Shown here one piece after another: positions 52,313 through 61,146 of a stretch of 64,000 bases of DNA. Under the pieces are notes generated by a model, which was not told the DNA's origin, ran no database searches, and saw only the letters and a list, made by a program, of their open reading frames with translations. How positions within the stretch are numbered: position 1 is the stretch's first letter; the number at the start of each line of letters is the position of its first letter. Both the position numbers and the translations under genes were made by a program. The stretch lies in assembly GCF_000020665.1 (NCBI RefSeq), contig NC_011071.1:1354501-1418500 (forward strand), read 5' to 3'. The stretch comes from Stenotrophomonas maltophilia R551-3. Lineage in GTDB: Bacteria > Pseudomonadota > Gammaproteobacteria > Xanthomonadales > Xanthomonadaceae.

Positions 52313-53536
52313 ATGATCCGATCCCTGTGCCCCCTGTTGCTGGCGCTCACCCTCGCCACCACGGTTGCAGCCGCTGCGCCAGCGCCCGTGGAAGGCGACC
52401 ACCTCGAGCAGGTTGTCCTGCTCAGCCGCCACAACCTGCGCGCTCCGGTGGTGGCATCGGGTGCTTTGGCCAATGCCACGCCGGAGCGCTGGCCAAGCTG
52501 GGACGTAGGTGCTGGCGAGCTGACCACCAAGGGCGGGGTGTTGGAGGTCTACATGGGCCGCTACATCGGCCAGTGGCTGCGCCACGCACAGCTGCTGCCG
52601 GTATCAGGCTGCCCGCAGCCGGCGGATTTCCACGCCCATGCCAACAGCCTGCAGCGCACCCAGGCCACCGCGCAGTTCTTCATCGCCGGTGCGTTCCCGG
52701 GCTGCCATGTCACGGTCGAGCAGCGCATGCCGCTGGGCACGATGGATCCGTTGTTCAATCCGGTGATCCACAACGGTGATGCGGCCTTCCGCGAACGCGC
52801 GTTGTCGGCGATGCAACAGGCGCAGGTCGCATCGGATCTGGCACCGGCGTTGGCAGTGGTGGAGGCGATCACCCGCTACCCGCAGTCGGCTGCGTGCGCA
52901 GGCCGCAGCGAATGCCACCTGACGCCGGCCGATTCCATTCTCAGCGCAGAGCCGGGCAGGGAACCGCGTACTTCCGGTTCGCTGGCTCTGGCCAGCGGGC
53001 TGGTCGATGCCCTGTTGATGGAGCACTACCAGGGCAGTGGCATCCCCCGCGAAGGCTGGGGCCGATTGAACACGGAGACCCAATGGCAGGCGCTGGCGCA
53101 GATCCGCAACGGTTACCAGGACATCCTGTTCGGAACGCCCGAGGTGGCGCGTGACGTGGCCGCGCCGCTGCTGGCAAGAGTGAATGCGTTGTTCGAGGAC
53201 CCGGCATCGCCGAAGGTGAGCCTGCTGGTCGGCCACGATTCCAACATTGGTTCGGTGCTGGCGGCGCTGGGAATCACGGACTACACGTTGCCGGGCCAGT
53301 ACGAGAAGACGCCGATCGGCGGCCTGCTGCAATTTGAACGCTGGCGTGATCGTGGGGCCGGCGAAGTGCGTTTCCGCCTGGCCTACGTCTACCCGACCAC
53401 CGCGCAACTGCGAGATGCGCTCCCGTTGAGCGATGTACAGCCACCCGGTCGGGTGGAGCTCGCGCTTCCCGGGTGTGGGCAGAATGGATGCAGTGACGTG
53501 CAGTTCGAGCGCGTGCTGCATCGCGCGGTGAATTGA
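52313..53536 (+). CDS. agp: Periplasmic glucose-1-phosphatase/histidine acid phosphatase
   Basis: This enzyme releases phosphate from glucose-1-phosphate and possibly phytate in the periplasm. The 407 residues have a signal peptide (about 1-22), the histidine phosphatase motif RHNLRAP with His40, and the proton-donor HD at 308-309 (VGHDSNIGS). Close E. coli Agp matches include WPSWDVGAGELTTKGGVLEVYMG, ANSLQRTQATAQFF, GAFPGC, NPVI and RNGYQDILFGTPEVARDVA. The promoter region is largely occupied by palindromic repeats. It is convergent with the DUF885 gene across a strong hairpin. Confidence 0.92.
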   Translation: MIRSLCPLLLALTLATTVAAAAPAPVEGDHLEQVVLLSRHNLRAPVVASGALANATPERWPSWDVGAGELTTKGGVLEVYMGRYIGQWLRHAQLLPVSGCPQPADFHAHANSLQRTQATAQFFIAGAFPGCHVTVEQRMPLGTMDPLFNPVIHNGDAAFRERALSAMQQAQVASDLAPALAVVEAITRYPQSAACAGRSECHLTPADSILSAEPGREPRTSGSLALASGLVDALLMEHYQGSGIPREGWGRLNTETQWQALAQIRNGYQDILFGTPEVARDVAAPLLARVNALFEDPASPKVSLLVGHDSNIGSVLAALGITDYTLPGQYEKTPIGGLLQFERWRDRGAGEVRFRLAYVYPTTAQLRDALPLSDVQPPGRVELALPGCGQNGCSDVQFERVLHRAVN

Positions 53537-53541
53537 ATGCC

Positions 53542-53600
53542 ATCCACGCATGGCGTGGATCTACTGGCAGGCGGGTAGTAGATCCACGCCATGCGTGGAT
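53542..53600. repeat. Inverted SMAG pair (GATCCACGCC class)
   Basis: A reverse copy 53542-53564 and a forward copy 53578-53600 (GTAGATCCACGCCATGCGTG...) lie directly after agp and can form one long stem. Confidence 0.88.
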
Positions 53601-53627
53601 GGGTCCATCCCGGGACGCCGAACAGAA

Positions 53628-53653
53628 AACGGCCCGGGTTTCCCCGGGCCGTT
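53628..53653. terminator. Bidirectional terminator hairpin between agp and the DUF885 gene
   Basis: AACGGCCCGGG-TTTC-CCCGGGCCGTT is a perfect 11-bp stem, flanked by CAGAA on the left and TTCTG on the right. Short T-rich runs follow on both strands, suiting convergent genes. Confidence 0.75.
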
Positions 53654-53677
53654 CTGCTTCCGCTCACACCGGCGCGA

Positions 53678-55486
53678 TCACTCGATCGGCTGGTCCAGCA
53701 TCAGCTGGCGTGCGAAGCGCACCGGCGGGGCGCCGTAGGACAGCATCTGGTCGTGATAGGCCTTGAGGTTGAACTTGTCGCCCAGCTTGTCCTGCATCGC
53801 CTTGCGGGTGTCGAAGTGTTCCTGCGCACCGACGAAGTAGGTCGGCAGCTGTGCCGAGGTCAGCTGCGCGCGCACCCACTTGCCCGAGGCTTCGCTCTCC
53901 TGCTGGAAGGCGTCGTGGGTCATCAGGTGCATCGCCTTTTCGCGATCCCAGTTGTCCACGTGCACGCCCTGGTCGAGGATCGCGTTGGAGATCGTGCGCA
54001 GGTAGAACTTCAGCTGCACCAGGTGGAACAGCGGGTCGTTGTTGAGGTAACCCTGCTCCTGCATCATGCGCTCGGTGTAGACCGCCCAGCCTTCGGCGAA
54101 CAGGCCAGAACGCAGCACCGCACGCAGGGTGGAGGGGAACTTGGCCGAATGCCAGCCTTCCAGGTAGTGGCCCGGGGTGCCTTCGTGGATGCTCAGCAGG
54201 TGGATCATGCGCGAGTTGTACTCACGCAGGAACGAGTCGACCTGCTTGTCGTTCCAGTCGTCCGGAATCGGCGACACGGCGTAGAAGGTCTTCAGGTTCT
54301 TGTCCAGCGGGCCCGGCGAATCGCAGTAGGCCACGGCCACGCCACGCTGGAATTCCGGCATCAGGATGATGTCCACCGGCGCGTCGGGCAGGGTCATCAG
54401 ATCGTGCTCGCGCACGAATGCGGTGGACTGCTCCAGTGCGGCCTTGGCATCGTCGACGACCTTGTCGCGTGCCGGCTTGTCGGCGTAGGCCAGCTCCAGC
54501 GCGGCCTCGATCGCCTTCTGCTGCTGCTCGTCGGTCGGCTGTGCCGGCATCTCCGGTGCGCCCGGCTTGTCCTTCAGCACGGTCTGCGCGATGCCGTACA
54601 TGTCTTCGCGCACGCGCTTGAGTTCGGCGCGTGCTCGCTCACCGATCTCCTGGCGCGACAGCGACGAGTTCAGCGCGAATTTCAGCTTCTGGTCGTACTT
54701 TTCCGCACCGATGCGGAAGTCGCCCTTGGCGTTCGGCACCAGGGTCTTGTCCAGCCAGGTCTGCTGCTCGTCCACGGCCTTCTTCAGGCCATCGATGGCG
54801 GCCTGCAGGCGCTGCTGGTCGGCCTGCGGCAGTTCGCCGATGTGCGGGGTGATGAAGGTATCGACGATGCTGAGGATGCCCTTGTTCTGCTTGGCCACCG
54901 TCTCGGCATGGATCTTCGGCACGCGGGCCGGATCCAGGTTCTCGCGGGCCTGGGCGAAGATCGCCGGCAGCTTCTCCATGCGCGCGGTGGCCGACTTCAG
55001 GCGCTCGGGCAGCGGTGCGAACTCACGGGCCATCAGGCCGTAGATCGCGCTGCCGGCCACGCCGTTGTACAGCTGCGGGTCCCACTTGCCGGACTGCATG
55101 ACCTCGGCATTCCAGATCTCGGACTGCAGCTGGTTGCGCAGGATCGCCGCGTCCACCTGGTTTTCGCGGCCGAGCTTGGCCACCTCGATCTTGTCCAGCT
55201 CGCCCAGCAGCGCCTTGTAGGCGGCCAGGGTCTTCTGCTGGCCGGCGGCGCTCAGGTCGTCGATCTCGCTGTCGTAGCGGTGGTCACCGATCTGGGTGGC
55301 GCTGACCGGCGAGAGCTGCATCCAGGTGTCCAGGGCGCGCTTGGACAGGTCGGCGAAGGCGGCATCAACCGCCGCGTCACCGGCCTGCTGGTTGGCGGCC
55401 GGGGTGGAACCGTTGGTCGGGGCGTCGGCCGGCTGGCAACCGGCCAGGGCGGCGACCAGGGCGAGGGCAAGAAGATGCGGGCGCAT
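53678..55486 (-). CDS. DUF885 lipoprotein, probable metallopeptidase
   Basis: The 602-residue protein has a lipoprotein signal (LVAALAGC, Cys near 16) followed by an alpha-helical DUF885 body. The zinc-like motif HEGTPGHYLE (HExxGH) is preceded by SRMIHLLSI, and AEGWAVYTERMM gives the likely second metal-binding segment, a pattern like M2/M3-type metallopeptidases. The end FNLKAYHDQMLSYGAPPV is typical. It is predicted periplasmic. The start at MRPHLLAL has an AGGAA ribosome site. It is monocistronic and divergent from the GFA gene. Confidence 0.85.
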   Translation of the reverse strand: MRPHLLALALVAALAGCQPADAPTNGSTPAANQQAGDAAVDAAFADLSKRALDTWMQLSPVSATQIGDHRYDSEIDDLSAAGQQKTLAAYKALLGELDKIEVAKLGRENQVDAAILRNQLQSEIWNAEVMQSGKWDPQLYNGVAGSAIYGLMAREFAPLPERLKSATARMEKLPAIFAQARENLDPARVPKIHAETVAKQNKGILSIVDTFITPHIGELPQADQQRLQAAIDGLKKAVDEQQTWLDKTLVPNAKGDFRIGAEKYDQKLKFALNSSLSRQEIGERARAELKRVREDMYGIAQTVLKDKPGAPEMPAQPTDEQQQKAIEAALELAYADKPARDKVVDDAKAALEQSTAFVREHDLMTLPDAPVDIILMPEFQRGVAVAYCDSPGPLDKNLKTFYAVSPIPDDWNDKQVDSFLREYNSRMIHLLSIHEGTPGHYLEGWHSAKFPSTLRAVLRSGLFAEGWAVYTERMMQEQGYLNNDPLFHLVQLKFYLRTISNAILDQGVHVDNWDREKAMHLMTHDAFQQESEASGKWVRAQLTSAQLPTYFVGAQEHFDTRKAMQDKLGDKFNLKAYHDQMLSYGAPPVRFARQLMLDQPIE

Positions 55487-55599
55487 CGGCGTTCCTGTAC
55501 TGGGGTCAATTCCCGAGCATAGGCCTCCGGGGCTGCTTTGTCCCCGTGCCATAGGATTACCATGGGCACTGACAAGGACCCTCCAGCGGAGCGCAGGAC

Positions 55600-55956
55600 A
55601 TGGAATACCAGGGAAGCTGCCATTGCGGCAGGATCGCATTCACCGTACAGGCCGAGGCGCCGATCAGCGACGTCATCGACTGCAACTGCTCGATGTGCCG
55701 TCGCCGCGGCAGCCTGCTGTGGTTTGCCCCGCGCGAGGCGTTCCAGCTGAGCACCAATCCCGCGGACGTGGCCACCTACCACTTCAACAAAGCCCACATC
55801 GATCATCACCACTGCCGCGAGTGCGGCGTTGCTCCCTACAGCGAAGCGGTGGACCCGCACACCGGCACGCCGATGGTGGCGGTGAACGTGCGCTGCGTAC
55901 CGCAGGTAGACCTGGCCACGCTGGCGGTGATGTCCTACGACGGAGCTGCACTGTGA
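55600..55956 (+). CDS. GFA-family zinc protein (glutathione-dependent formaldehyde-activating type)
   Basis: The 118 residues form one GFA domain with three Cys clusters for two zinc ions: GSCHCG near the start, DCNCSMCRRRG and HHCRECGVAPY. The family contains glutathione/formaldehyde adduct enzymes, but most small members like this are uncharacterised. The DUF4349 gene starts within its stop codon (GTGA overlap), so the two are coupled. Confidence 0.86.
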   Translation: MEYQGSCHCGRIAFTVQAEAPISDVIDCNCSMCRRRGSLLWFAPREAFQLSTNPADVATYHFNKAHIDHHHCRECGVAPYSEAVDPHTGTPMVAVNVRCVPQVDLATLAVMSYDGAAL

Positions 55957-56756
55957 GGCCGCTGCGGGCGTGGACGCGTGTGGTGGCAATGCCGGTGCTG
56001 CTGCTGGCGCTGGCGGCCTGTGCCAAGAACGGCGAGAGGGCGCAGGAGGCGGGTGCCGCTGCTGCCGATGCTGCTGTTGCTTCGCCGGAAGGTGCGTTCC
56101 TGGCCTACGAGCATGACGTGCAGATCCAGCTGGAAGCGGCGCAGATCGCTGTGCGCATCCAGCAGGTGGCGCAGGCCTGCCAGAGCGCGAAGTTCGGTGA
56201 CTGCGCGGTGCTGCAGGTCGACCAGCGCAGTGGCGAGCAGCCCAGCGGTGAGGTCAAGGTACGCATCGCGCCGAAGGGCACCGAGCCCCTGATCGCGATG
56301 GCCGGTGAGGGTGGCACGCTGCAGTCGCGTAACACGCGCGCCGAAGATCTCGCGCAGCAGGTCGCCGACACCGCACTGACCAAGGCGCGGTTGGAGAAGG
56401 AACACGCGCGGCTGCTGTCCTACCAGGATCGCAAGGACCTGAAGATCGAGGACCTGATGGCGATCACCACGCGCCTGTCGGAGATCGAAGCGGGCGTCGA
56501 ACAGGCCAACAAGGATTCGGCGCAGCAACGCCGGCGCATCGATACCCAGCTGGTCACGATGCACTTCGATACCACCTCGGGCCAGCGCAGCCGCAGCGAG
56601 ATCGGCGAAGCGCTGAGCGAATCGGGCAGCATCCTCAGCACCAGCATTGCGTTCCTGATCCGCGCTGCCGCCGCGTTGTTGCCGGTAGCGGTGCTGGCGT
56701 TGATCGCGGCCTGGGGTGTGCGGGCGTGGTGGCGTCGCCGCCGTCGCAAGCCGTAA
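55953..56756 (+). CDS. DUF4349 lipoprotein with C-terminal membrane anchor
   Basis: The 267-residue protein has an N-terminal lipoprotein signal (MPVLLLALAAC) and a DUF4349 body with a long coiled coil (about 120-190; ALTKARLEKEHARLLSYQ, LSEIEAGVEQANKDSAQQ). One C-terminal membrane helix (about 232-258) ends in RRRRRKP-like basic residues. DUF4349 proteins are envelope proteins of unknown role. The GTG start overlaps the GFA stop and gives a proper n-region (RPLRAWTRVV); the internal ATG at 55989 would leave almost none. Confidence 0.8.
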   Translation: MRPLRAWTRVVAMPVLLLALAACAKNGERAQEAGAAAADAAVASPEGAFLAYEHDVQIQLEAAQIAVRIQQVAQACQSAKFGDCAVLQVDQRSGEQPSGEVKVRIAPKGTEPLIAMAGEGGTLQSRNTRAEDLAQQVADTALTKARLEKEHARLLSYQDRKDLKIEDLMAITTRLSEIEAGVEQANKDSAQQRRRIDTQLVTMHFDTTSGQRSRSEIGEALSESGSILSTSIAFLIRAAAALLPVAVLALIAAWGVRAWWRRRRRKP

Positions 56757-56767
56757 TCGCACGTGTT

Positions 56768-56863
56768 CGCCGGGCATGGCCCGGCGCTACCGGAACAGAC
56801 GGCGCATGGCCCGGCGTTACCGGGGTGCTTCGAGCATCGGGTAGCGCCGGGCCATGCCCGGCG
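56768..56863. repeat. Cluster of three SMAG repeats
   Basis: A reverse copy 56768-56790, a truncated reverse copy 56801-56820 (GGCGCATGGCCCGGCGTTAC) and a forward copy 56841-56863. They separate two convergent genes. Confidence 0.85.
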
Positions 56864-56868
56864 AGCCC

Positions 56869-57162
56869 TCAGCCCTCGTCGGTCTCGTACTCGACGAACA
56901 CATCAAGCTCCAGCGCAAGCTCCTGCACTGCATCGCGCACCTTCTGCGCGGTGCTCTCGTTGCCCACTTCCACCTCCAGTTCGTGGGTGCCCGGGCCGAT
57001 GTCATCAGACAGCCCGGCCGAACTGGAATCGTCGTCGTCCATGTGCGGCATCAGGTCGTCGGTTTCCTCGACATGTTCGATGCCATCCAGGCCGAGCAGC
57101 AGGTCGCTGATCGCGCGGGCGTCGTCTTCGGTTCCGGTGATGCGCAGTCGCAGCATGGCCAT
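56869..57162 (-). CDS. Small acidic conserved hypothetical protein
   Basis: I do not recognise a family. The 97 residues start MAMLRLRITGTEDDARAISD, which looks like a beta-alpha unit of a small ferredoxin-like domain. An acidic stretch (MPHMDDDDSSSAGLSDDIG) follows, then a second beta-alpha-beta run (THELEVEVGNESTAQKVRDA). Alternation of hydrophobic beta strands suggests an ACT- or MoaD-like sandwich, but this is a guess. Codon use matches the neighbours. It precedes no gene closely on the same strand other than downstream repeats; the LysR gene lies upstream 68 bases away. Confidence 0.65.
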   Translation of the reverse strand: MAMLRLRITGTEDDARAISDLLLGLDGIEHVEETDDLMPHMDDDDSSSAGLSDDIGPGTHELEVEVGNESTAQKVRDAVQELALELDVFVEYETDEG

Positions 57163-57230
57163 GGCGTAGGTACGGTGTGGGGTTGCCTGCAGCCTAGCCG
57201 GCCGCGGGCAAAGACCGGGTGAGGGCACGG

Positions 57231-58175
57231 TCAGCCGGCTGTAGGCATGCGCCCCAGCAGGCTGTCCGGCAGCGCTGGGATCGGCGTGCGTTCGTCCTGG
57301 GCCTGTTCCAGCAACCAGTCGATGAACAGGCGCGCGGCCGGGCTCGGCGCTTGTCCTTCGGCATGCACCACGTAGTAGGCATAGCGCGCCTTCAACGCCG
57401 GGCCAGGCAGGCGCAGCAGCTCATAGCGTTGCAGATAGGGCTGTGCGACATGCGTGCGGGCCAGTACCGCGCCCATGCCGTACACCGCCGCACGCATCGC
57501 ATCGGTGCTGTCGGCGAAGGTGTGCATCGGCGGCATCGGCGAGGGCGGGCGTACGCCGGCGTGGCGGAACCAGTCGCGCCAACCCTGCGGTGACAGATCA
57601 CTGAGCAGCGGCAGCTCGGCGATGCGTGCCGGGTCCTGCAGCGTTTCGACCCCGGCCAGCGCCGGTGAGGCGACCGGGAACAGGTTGTCGTCCATCAGAT
57701 GCTGCGCATGCAGGCCGGGCCATTGGCCAAGGCCGTAACGGATGCCGACCTCCGGCCCGTTGTCGTCGTAGCGGTCCAGGCCGCTGCCGGTGTGCAGCTC
57801 GATGCGTATGTGCGGATGGGCCTGGGTGAAGCGCGGCAGCCGTGGCAGCAGCCAGCAGTATGACAACGAGCGCAGCGTGGTGATCCGCAGCGGCACGCTG
57901 TCGGCGTCAGGCTGCAGATGATGGGCGACCGCAGCCACATCAGCGAAGGCCGCACTGGCGGCATCGGCCAGCTGCCGTCCCTCGGCGGTGAGGCGGACGC
58001 CTCGCGCATGACGCAGGAACAGCCGGGTCTCCAGCACCTCTTCCAGCCTGCGCACGTGGTGGCTGACCGCACTGGCGGTCAGGTGCAGCTCCTGCGCGGC
58101 CTGGGCGAAGTTCTGATGGCGCGCGGCGACCGCGAACACGGCCAGTGCCGGCAGCAGGGAAGGACGTAGCAACAT
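57231..58175 (-). CDS. LysR-family transcriptional regulator (GcvA-like)
   Basis: The 314 residues have an N-terminal winged helix (LPALAVFAVAARHQNFAQAA, LHLTASAVSHHVRRLEEVL) and the periplasmic-binding-like effector domain. Its DDNLFPVASPAL and DSTDAMRAAVYGMGAVLAR match GcvA-type regulators. It is divergent from an EamA transporter gene with a 116-base shared promoter region, the usual layout when a LysR protein controls its neighbour. The start follows from the HTH position. Confidence 0.88.
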   Translation of the reverse strand: MLLRPSLLPALAVFAVAARHQNFAQAAQELHLTASAVSHHVRRLEEVLETRLFLRHARGVRLTAEGRQLADAASAAFADVAAVAHHLQPDADSVPLRITTLRSLSYCWLLPRLPRFTQAHPHIRIELHTGSGLDRYDDNGPEVGIRYGLGQWPGLHAQHLMDDNLFPVASPALAGVETLQDPARIAELPLLSDLSPQGWRDWFRHAGVRPPSPMPPMHTFADSTDAMRAAVYGMGAVLARTHVAQPYLQRYELLRLPGPALKARYAYYVVHAEGQAPSPAARLFIDWLLEQAQDERTPIPALPDSLLGRMPTAG

Positions 58176-58291
58176 GTCGAGCCTCAAACCATATTTGTGG
58201 CTGGCAGCGATACTACGCGCTTGTGTGGCGGTCGTCTGCGGCCGATCCTGTGAGGCCGGACGAGGAATGCAGTGATGGTTGGAGAACGGAT

Positions 58292-59164
58292 ATGAATGCG
58301 GTGCCACAGACGGCCGAACGTGACTGGCGCACACCGCTGGAACTGACCCTGCTGGGCGCCATCTGGGGCTGCTCGTTCCTGTTCATGCGGGTGGCAGTGC
58401 CGTCGTTCGGCCCCTTTGCGCTGGTCGAGATGCGTTTGGGACTGGGCGCGCTGGTGCTGCTGCCATTCCTGTGGCAAGCGCGGGCGCAGTTTCCGCCGCG
58501 GCGCTGGCTGTGGCTGGCACCGATCGGCCTGGTCAATTCGGCATTGCCGTTCGTGCTGTTCGCCTACGCAGCCGAACGTGCACCGGCAGCGATCGGCGCG
58601 ATCTGCAATGCGATGACGGTGCTGTTCGCTGCGTTGATCGCCTTCCTGTTCTTTGGCGAGAAGATCGGCGCGCGGCGTGCGGGTGCGCTGCTGGTTGGTT
58701 TTGCCGGCGTAGTGGTGTTGGCCACGGCCAAGATCTCCGGCCTGAGCATCGGCACGGCGGTGCTGGCCGGCGCGGCCGCTTCGCTGTTGTACGGTATGGG
58801 CGTGAACCTGGTGAAGCGGCACATGACCGGGTTGCCCTCGGCTGCTGCGGCGGCCGCCACGCTGTCGTGCGCCTCGCTGTGGGTGCTGCCGATGGCGCTC
58901 ACCCATCTGCCGCAGGGGCCGATCCCGGGCAAGGCCTGGGGCGCGGCGATCGCGTTGGGTGTGGTCTGCACCGGATTCGCCTTCCTGATGTTCTATCGCC
59001 TGATCGGCCGCATCGGCCCGTCGCGTGCATCGACGGTGACCTATCTGGTGCCGTTGTTCGGCGCAGCGTTCGCCTGGCTGTTCCTGGGTGAAGCGGTGAC
59101 GGTGCAGATGTTGATTGCCGGTGCGTTGATTCTGGGGAGTGTGGCGGTAAGTCAGAAGGGCTGA
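58292..59164 (+). CDS. EamA/DMT-family transporter under likely LysR control
   Basis: The 290-residue protein has ten predicted membrane helices in two EamA repeats (GAIWGCSFLFMRVAVPSFGP in the first; SLLYGMGVNLVKRHM in the second). It is presumably an exporter of amino acids or other small metabolites. The adjacent divergent LysR regulator suggests induction by the transported compound. A GGAGAACGG ribosome site precedes the ATG. The large palindrome begins 11 bases after its stop. Confidence 0.86.
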   Translation: MNAVPQTAERDWRTPLELTLLGAIWGCSFLFMRVAVPSFGPFALVEMRLGLGALVLLPFLWQARAQFPPRRWLWLAPIGLVNSALPFVLFAYAAERAPAAIGAICNAMTVLFAALIAFLFFGEKIGARRAGALLVGFAGVVVLATAKISGLSIGTAVLAGAAASLLYGMGVNLVKRHMTGLPSAAAAAATLSCASLWVLPMALTHLPQGPIPGKAWGAAIALGVVCTGFAFLMFYRLIGRIGPSRASTVTYLVPLFGAAFAWLFLGEAVTVQMLIAGALILGSVAVSQKG

Positions 59165-59175
59165 TGCGTTGGCGT

Positions 59176-59730
59176 TTTGCGCGTGGCGCGTGCTGAAGGT
59201 GCTTCATCGTTCATGGGCGTCACTTTTCTTTTCGCGCGAAAAGAAAAGTAACCAAAAGAAACGCGCCGCCAAGTCGCGAGCCGCCGTGCTTCGCACGTCG
59301 GTCCCCTGCGCTTCTCGGTGAATCAGGGGACGGTGCCGAACTCGCTACGCTCAGACATCGGCACCTCTTCGCCCCTGATTCCCCTGCGATGCTCGGCTCA
59401 CTCAAGGCGGACCCAGATCAAAGGCCACAGCCGCGAGTGCGGGCAGCGACAGTGCCGGACCATGCACGGCGAATGATGCGGTCGCCTTGGACGTTGGGTC
59501 CGCCTTGAGCGAGCCGAGCACCGCAGGTCCGGCGAGGGCGAAGAGGCGCGGGTGTCTGAGCGCAGCGAGTTCCCGCGCCGTCCCTCGACGGGCCGAGGAG
59601 CACAGGGCACCGGTGCGCAGCATCGGCTCGCGGCTGGCGGAACGTTTCTTTTGGTTACTTTTCTTTGCGTACAAAGAAAAGCAACGCCCATGAACAGTGA
59701 AGCACCTTCAGCACGCGCCACGCGCAGAAC
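59176..59730. repeat. Near-palindrome of about 555 bp built from two inverted 250-bp arms
   Basis: The left arm (59176-about 59415) and right arm (about 59495-59730) are reverse complements over most of their length. Shared landmarks are GCGTGGCGCGTGCTGAAGG at the outer ends, AAAGAAAAGTAACCAAAAGA, GAACTCGCTACGCTCAGACA/GAACTCGCTGCGCTCAGACA, and TGCTCGGCTC then CAAGGCGGACCC at the inner ends. Each outer end holds a smaller hairpin (CTTTTCTTTTCGCGCGAAAA, 59223-59242 and on). The roughly 80-base centre contains a SMAG-like GTGCCGGACCATGCACGGCG. It sits between convergent genes. Short frames on both arms read outward but look like repeat-derived noise. Confidence 0.85.
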
Positions 59731-59741
59731 CCGCGACGGCG

Positions 59742-60644
59742 TTACTTCACCGGTACCGGAATATTGCAAAGATCGATATGCCCCGCCGGGCGCTTGTAGA
59801 AATCGTCCACACGATTGCGTCGCGCTTCGACCGTATCGGCGAACGTCTTTGAATCAGTACGCAGTACCTGGATCGGCGTGCGCTCGGCCACCGGCACATC
59901 GCTGGCGCGGCGGATCGACACGATCGGCGTACGCAGCTTCGGGTCGGCATAGAAACCCATCGGCGCCGGTCCGCGCGGCGTTGCGCTGAGCAGTTCCATG
60001 CCCTTCAGCACGCGACCGACCAGGGTGATGTTGCGGTCCAGCTGACGCGGTGACTGGCCGGTCACCACGTACAGTTCTGCGCCGATGCTGCTGTCTTCCT
60101 CGTTGCTGCGGCCAGCGCCGAGCATGCCGTAGCAGTGCGCCAGCCAGGCCTTGCCGGCCTGTGGGTCCTGGCCGACCGGGAAGCCGTCGACGAAACCGGT
60201 CTGCGCCGCCCAGCCATCACGGTCCGGCAGCACGCTGACCTTCAGGCCAGCGCTGGCGCGCTCGAACTCGGCCGGCAGCTTGCGCGCGGCACTGCCGAAC
60301 GGCTTTGCCTTGGCCGCATCATCGGCGTCGGCATCGCCGAACTGCACCACGAAGTTGTCCTGCGAACGGTAGATGCTGGTGCCGTCCCAAAAGTGCTCGT
60401 GGGCGAAGGTCTGGATGTTGGCCACATGCCGCGGGGCGAACTGCGGCGCCAGCTCGATGATCACCCGCCCGGCCGGCAGGTCCATGTACAGCAGGTTGGC
60501 CGGGTCCGGCGTGCGCCAGTCGCTGGCCGCCGAGGCATCGAGGATCTGCTGCGGGCTGCGGTAGGGCGAGGCCGCACTGGCCAGGACGGGCAGCAGGCAG
60601 GCGAGGGCGAGGGCGGTCAGGGCAAGGCGACGACGGTGCGGCAT
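59742..60644 (-). CDS. Periplasmic cyclophilin-type peptidylprolyl isomerase
   Basis: The 300-residue protein has a signal peptide (about 1-24, LPVLASA) and a cyclophilin domain: [44 protein letters not shown] and [11 protein letters not shown]. The central region is longer and more divergent than in PpiA ([35 protein letters not shown]), as in several Xanthomonadaceae homologues. The active-site Arg is retained in IYRS. The C-terminal tail (about 240-300) has no recognised domain. It ends 11 bases from the large palindrome. Confidence 0.85.
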   Translation of the reverse strand: MPHRRRLALTALALACLLPVLASAASPYRSPQQILDASAASDWRTPDPANLLYMDLPAGRVIIELAPQFAPRHVANIQTFAHEHFWDGTSIYRSQDNFVVQFGDADADDAAKAKPFGSAARKLPAEFERASAGLKVSVLPDRDGWAAQTGFVDGFPVGQDPQAGKAWLAHCYGMLGAGRSNEEDSSIGAELYVVTGQSPRQLDRNITLVGRVLKGMELLSATPRGPAPMGFYADPKLRTPIVSIRRASDVPVAERTPIQVLRTDSKTFADTVEARRNRVDDFYKRPAGHIDLCNIPVPVK

Positions 60645-60744
60645 GGGAACCCCGGAACATGAACGAGGCTTTGATTCTGCGCGAGCGGCCTGGTCTCGCC
60701 AACCGGCACGATGACTAACGACACATTCGCTATACCGAACTTCG

Positions 60745-60769
60745 CACTACTGTGGACTTCAACGTAGTG
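60745..60769. promoter_or_regulatory. Candidate operator upstream of the padR gene
   Basis: CACTAC (60745-60750) and GTAGTG (60764-60769) form an inverted repeat with a 13-base spacer, ending 11 bases before the PadR start codon. PadR-type regulators often control their own operon from such sites. Confidence 0.35.
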
Positions 60770-60780
60770 GAGGGCCGGTC

Positions 60781-61146
60781 ATGTCCGAGGACGATGTCCA
60801 CCTGAAGAAGTTCCAGAAGGAGCTCAGCGCCGGAACGGTGTCGCTGGCCCTGCTGGCGGTGCTGGCCCGGGCCGGCGAACCGTTGTACGGGTACTTGATC
60901 GCCAAGGAACTGGAGCGGGTGGGCGAGGGCGTGCTGAGCGGCAAGCAGAGCGCGCTGTACCCGGTGCTGCGCAACCTGGAGGGCGCCGGCCTGCTGGAAA
61001 GCCATGTGGAGCCGTCCAGCAGCGGGCCGCCGCGACGCTACTACCGCATCAATGAACGTGGCCGCGAGGTGTTGGCGCAATGGCGCCAGGCCTGGCAGGC
61101 CACCCGTGATTCCGTCGATTCCGTGTTGGAGGGGGTACCACAATGA
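60781..61146 (+). CDS. PadR-family transcriptional regulator
   Basis: The 121-residue protein is a single winged-helix PadR domain: GTVSLALLAVLARAGEPLYGYLIAKEL, then LSGKQSALYPVLRNLEGAGLLE and a Pro-Pro wing (SGPPRRYYRINERG). The short C-terminal helix is typical of the small PadR-s2 class. Its stop overlaps the start of the membrane sensor-domain gene (ATGA), an arrangement common for PadR regulators with a membrane protein of the DUF1700/HAAS type. Confidence 0.9.
   Translation: MSEDDVHLKKFQKELSAGTVSLALLAVLARAGEPLYGYLIAKELERVGEGVLSGKQSALYPVLRNLEGAGLLESHVEPSSSGPPRRYYRINERGREVLAQWRQAWQATRDSVDSVLEGVPQ

Noticed and set aside
59220..59693. Short frames within the large palindrome, including two related peptides reading outward from the centre
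   Set aside because: They are low-complexity, mirror each other because the arms are inverted copies, and lack ribosome sites. They are more likely repeat-derived than genes.
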